Assembly (NCBI GenBank): GCA_031290205.1
Contig: JAITNZ010000238.1
Coordinates: forward strand, 1 to 5,002
Source of the DNA: Spirochaetaceae bacterium
GTDB lineage: Bacteria > Spirochaetota > Spirochaetia > Treponematales > Breznakiellaceae
Reading direction: 5' to 3'
Length of the DNA: 5,002 nucleotides
The position numbers and the translations under genes are program-made. Below the pieces are notes generated by a model. That model saw only the letters and a list, made by a program, of their open reading frames with translations. It was not told where the DNA came from and searched no databases. Below are positions 4,914 to 5,002 of the stretch, piece after piece (position 1 is the first letter of the stretch; every line of letters starts with the position of its first letter).

Positions 4914-5002
4914 GTTGCGATTACAGGGAAAATTCCACTCCGCAATCACTCTTCATTCCTACAATAATCTCGCAGACATCGACGGTAACTTTCCGCACAT
5001 CC

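Noticed and set aside
4896..4924. Plus-strand promoter with a perfect TTGACA
   Set aside because: TTGACA arises at the junction of the tandem duplication. The base pattern 17 bases on (GATTAC) is a poor -10, and no plus-strand gene follows within the window.
4736..4945. 69-codon minus-strand open frame overlapping the lipoprotein start
   Set aside because: It is out of frame over the signal peptide region, and its repeated FLSV residues merely reflect the 15-base DNA duplication.

Overview
The window looks like chromosomal DNA of a spirochaete, most likely a Treponema-type host-associated organism. This is inferred from the style of the minus-strand lipoprotein (short signal peptide, loose Leu-Asp-Ser-Cys lipobox, C-terminal CsgG/LpoB-like domain of a kind I associate with treponemes) and from a repeat-rich, hairpin-rich intergenic sequence. 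No rRNA or other phylogenetic marker is present, so the assignment is tentative.

Layout: (1) 1-372 is non-coding leader DNA. It holds an imperfect inverted repeat with a four-run G-quadruplex motif in its loop, a good sigma-70-like promoter (280-308), and an inverted copy of a small hairpin repeat in the predicted 5' UTR. (2) 385-3189 (+) is a tight three-gene operon: a DAACS-family Na+-coupled amino acid symporter, then the beta (sdaAB) and alpha (sdaAA) subunits of an iron-sulfur L-serine dehydratase. The genes overlap by 4 and 8 bases. (3) 3190-4056 is an 867-base convergent intergenic region made largely of repeats: an exact 100-base-period tandem repeat, three copies of a second repeat family (one inverted), and several hairpins. 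(4) 4057-4851 (-) is an AT-richer lipoprotein gene with a C-terminal CsgG/LpoB-like domain and a likely terminator at 3997-4026. (5) 4852-5002 is its upstream region, with a perfect 15-base tandem duplication.

How the genes work together: the symporter probably imports serine. Its substrate-site position that is Arg in acidic-amino-acid transporters is Gly, which fits a neutral substrate. The two-subunit dehydratase then deaminates L-serine to pyruvate and ammonia, so the operon is a compact serine-catabolism module. The lipoprotein is unrelated to it and convergently transcribed.

I found no convincing new multi-gene system. The most interesting signals are non-coding: reverse-complementary repeat copies near the two ends of the serine operon (the downstream one contains the sdaAA stop codon), the 100-base tandem repeat, and the inverted repeat family at 3483-3871.
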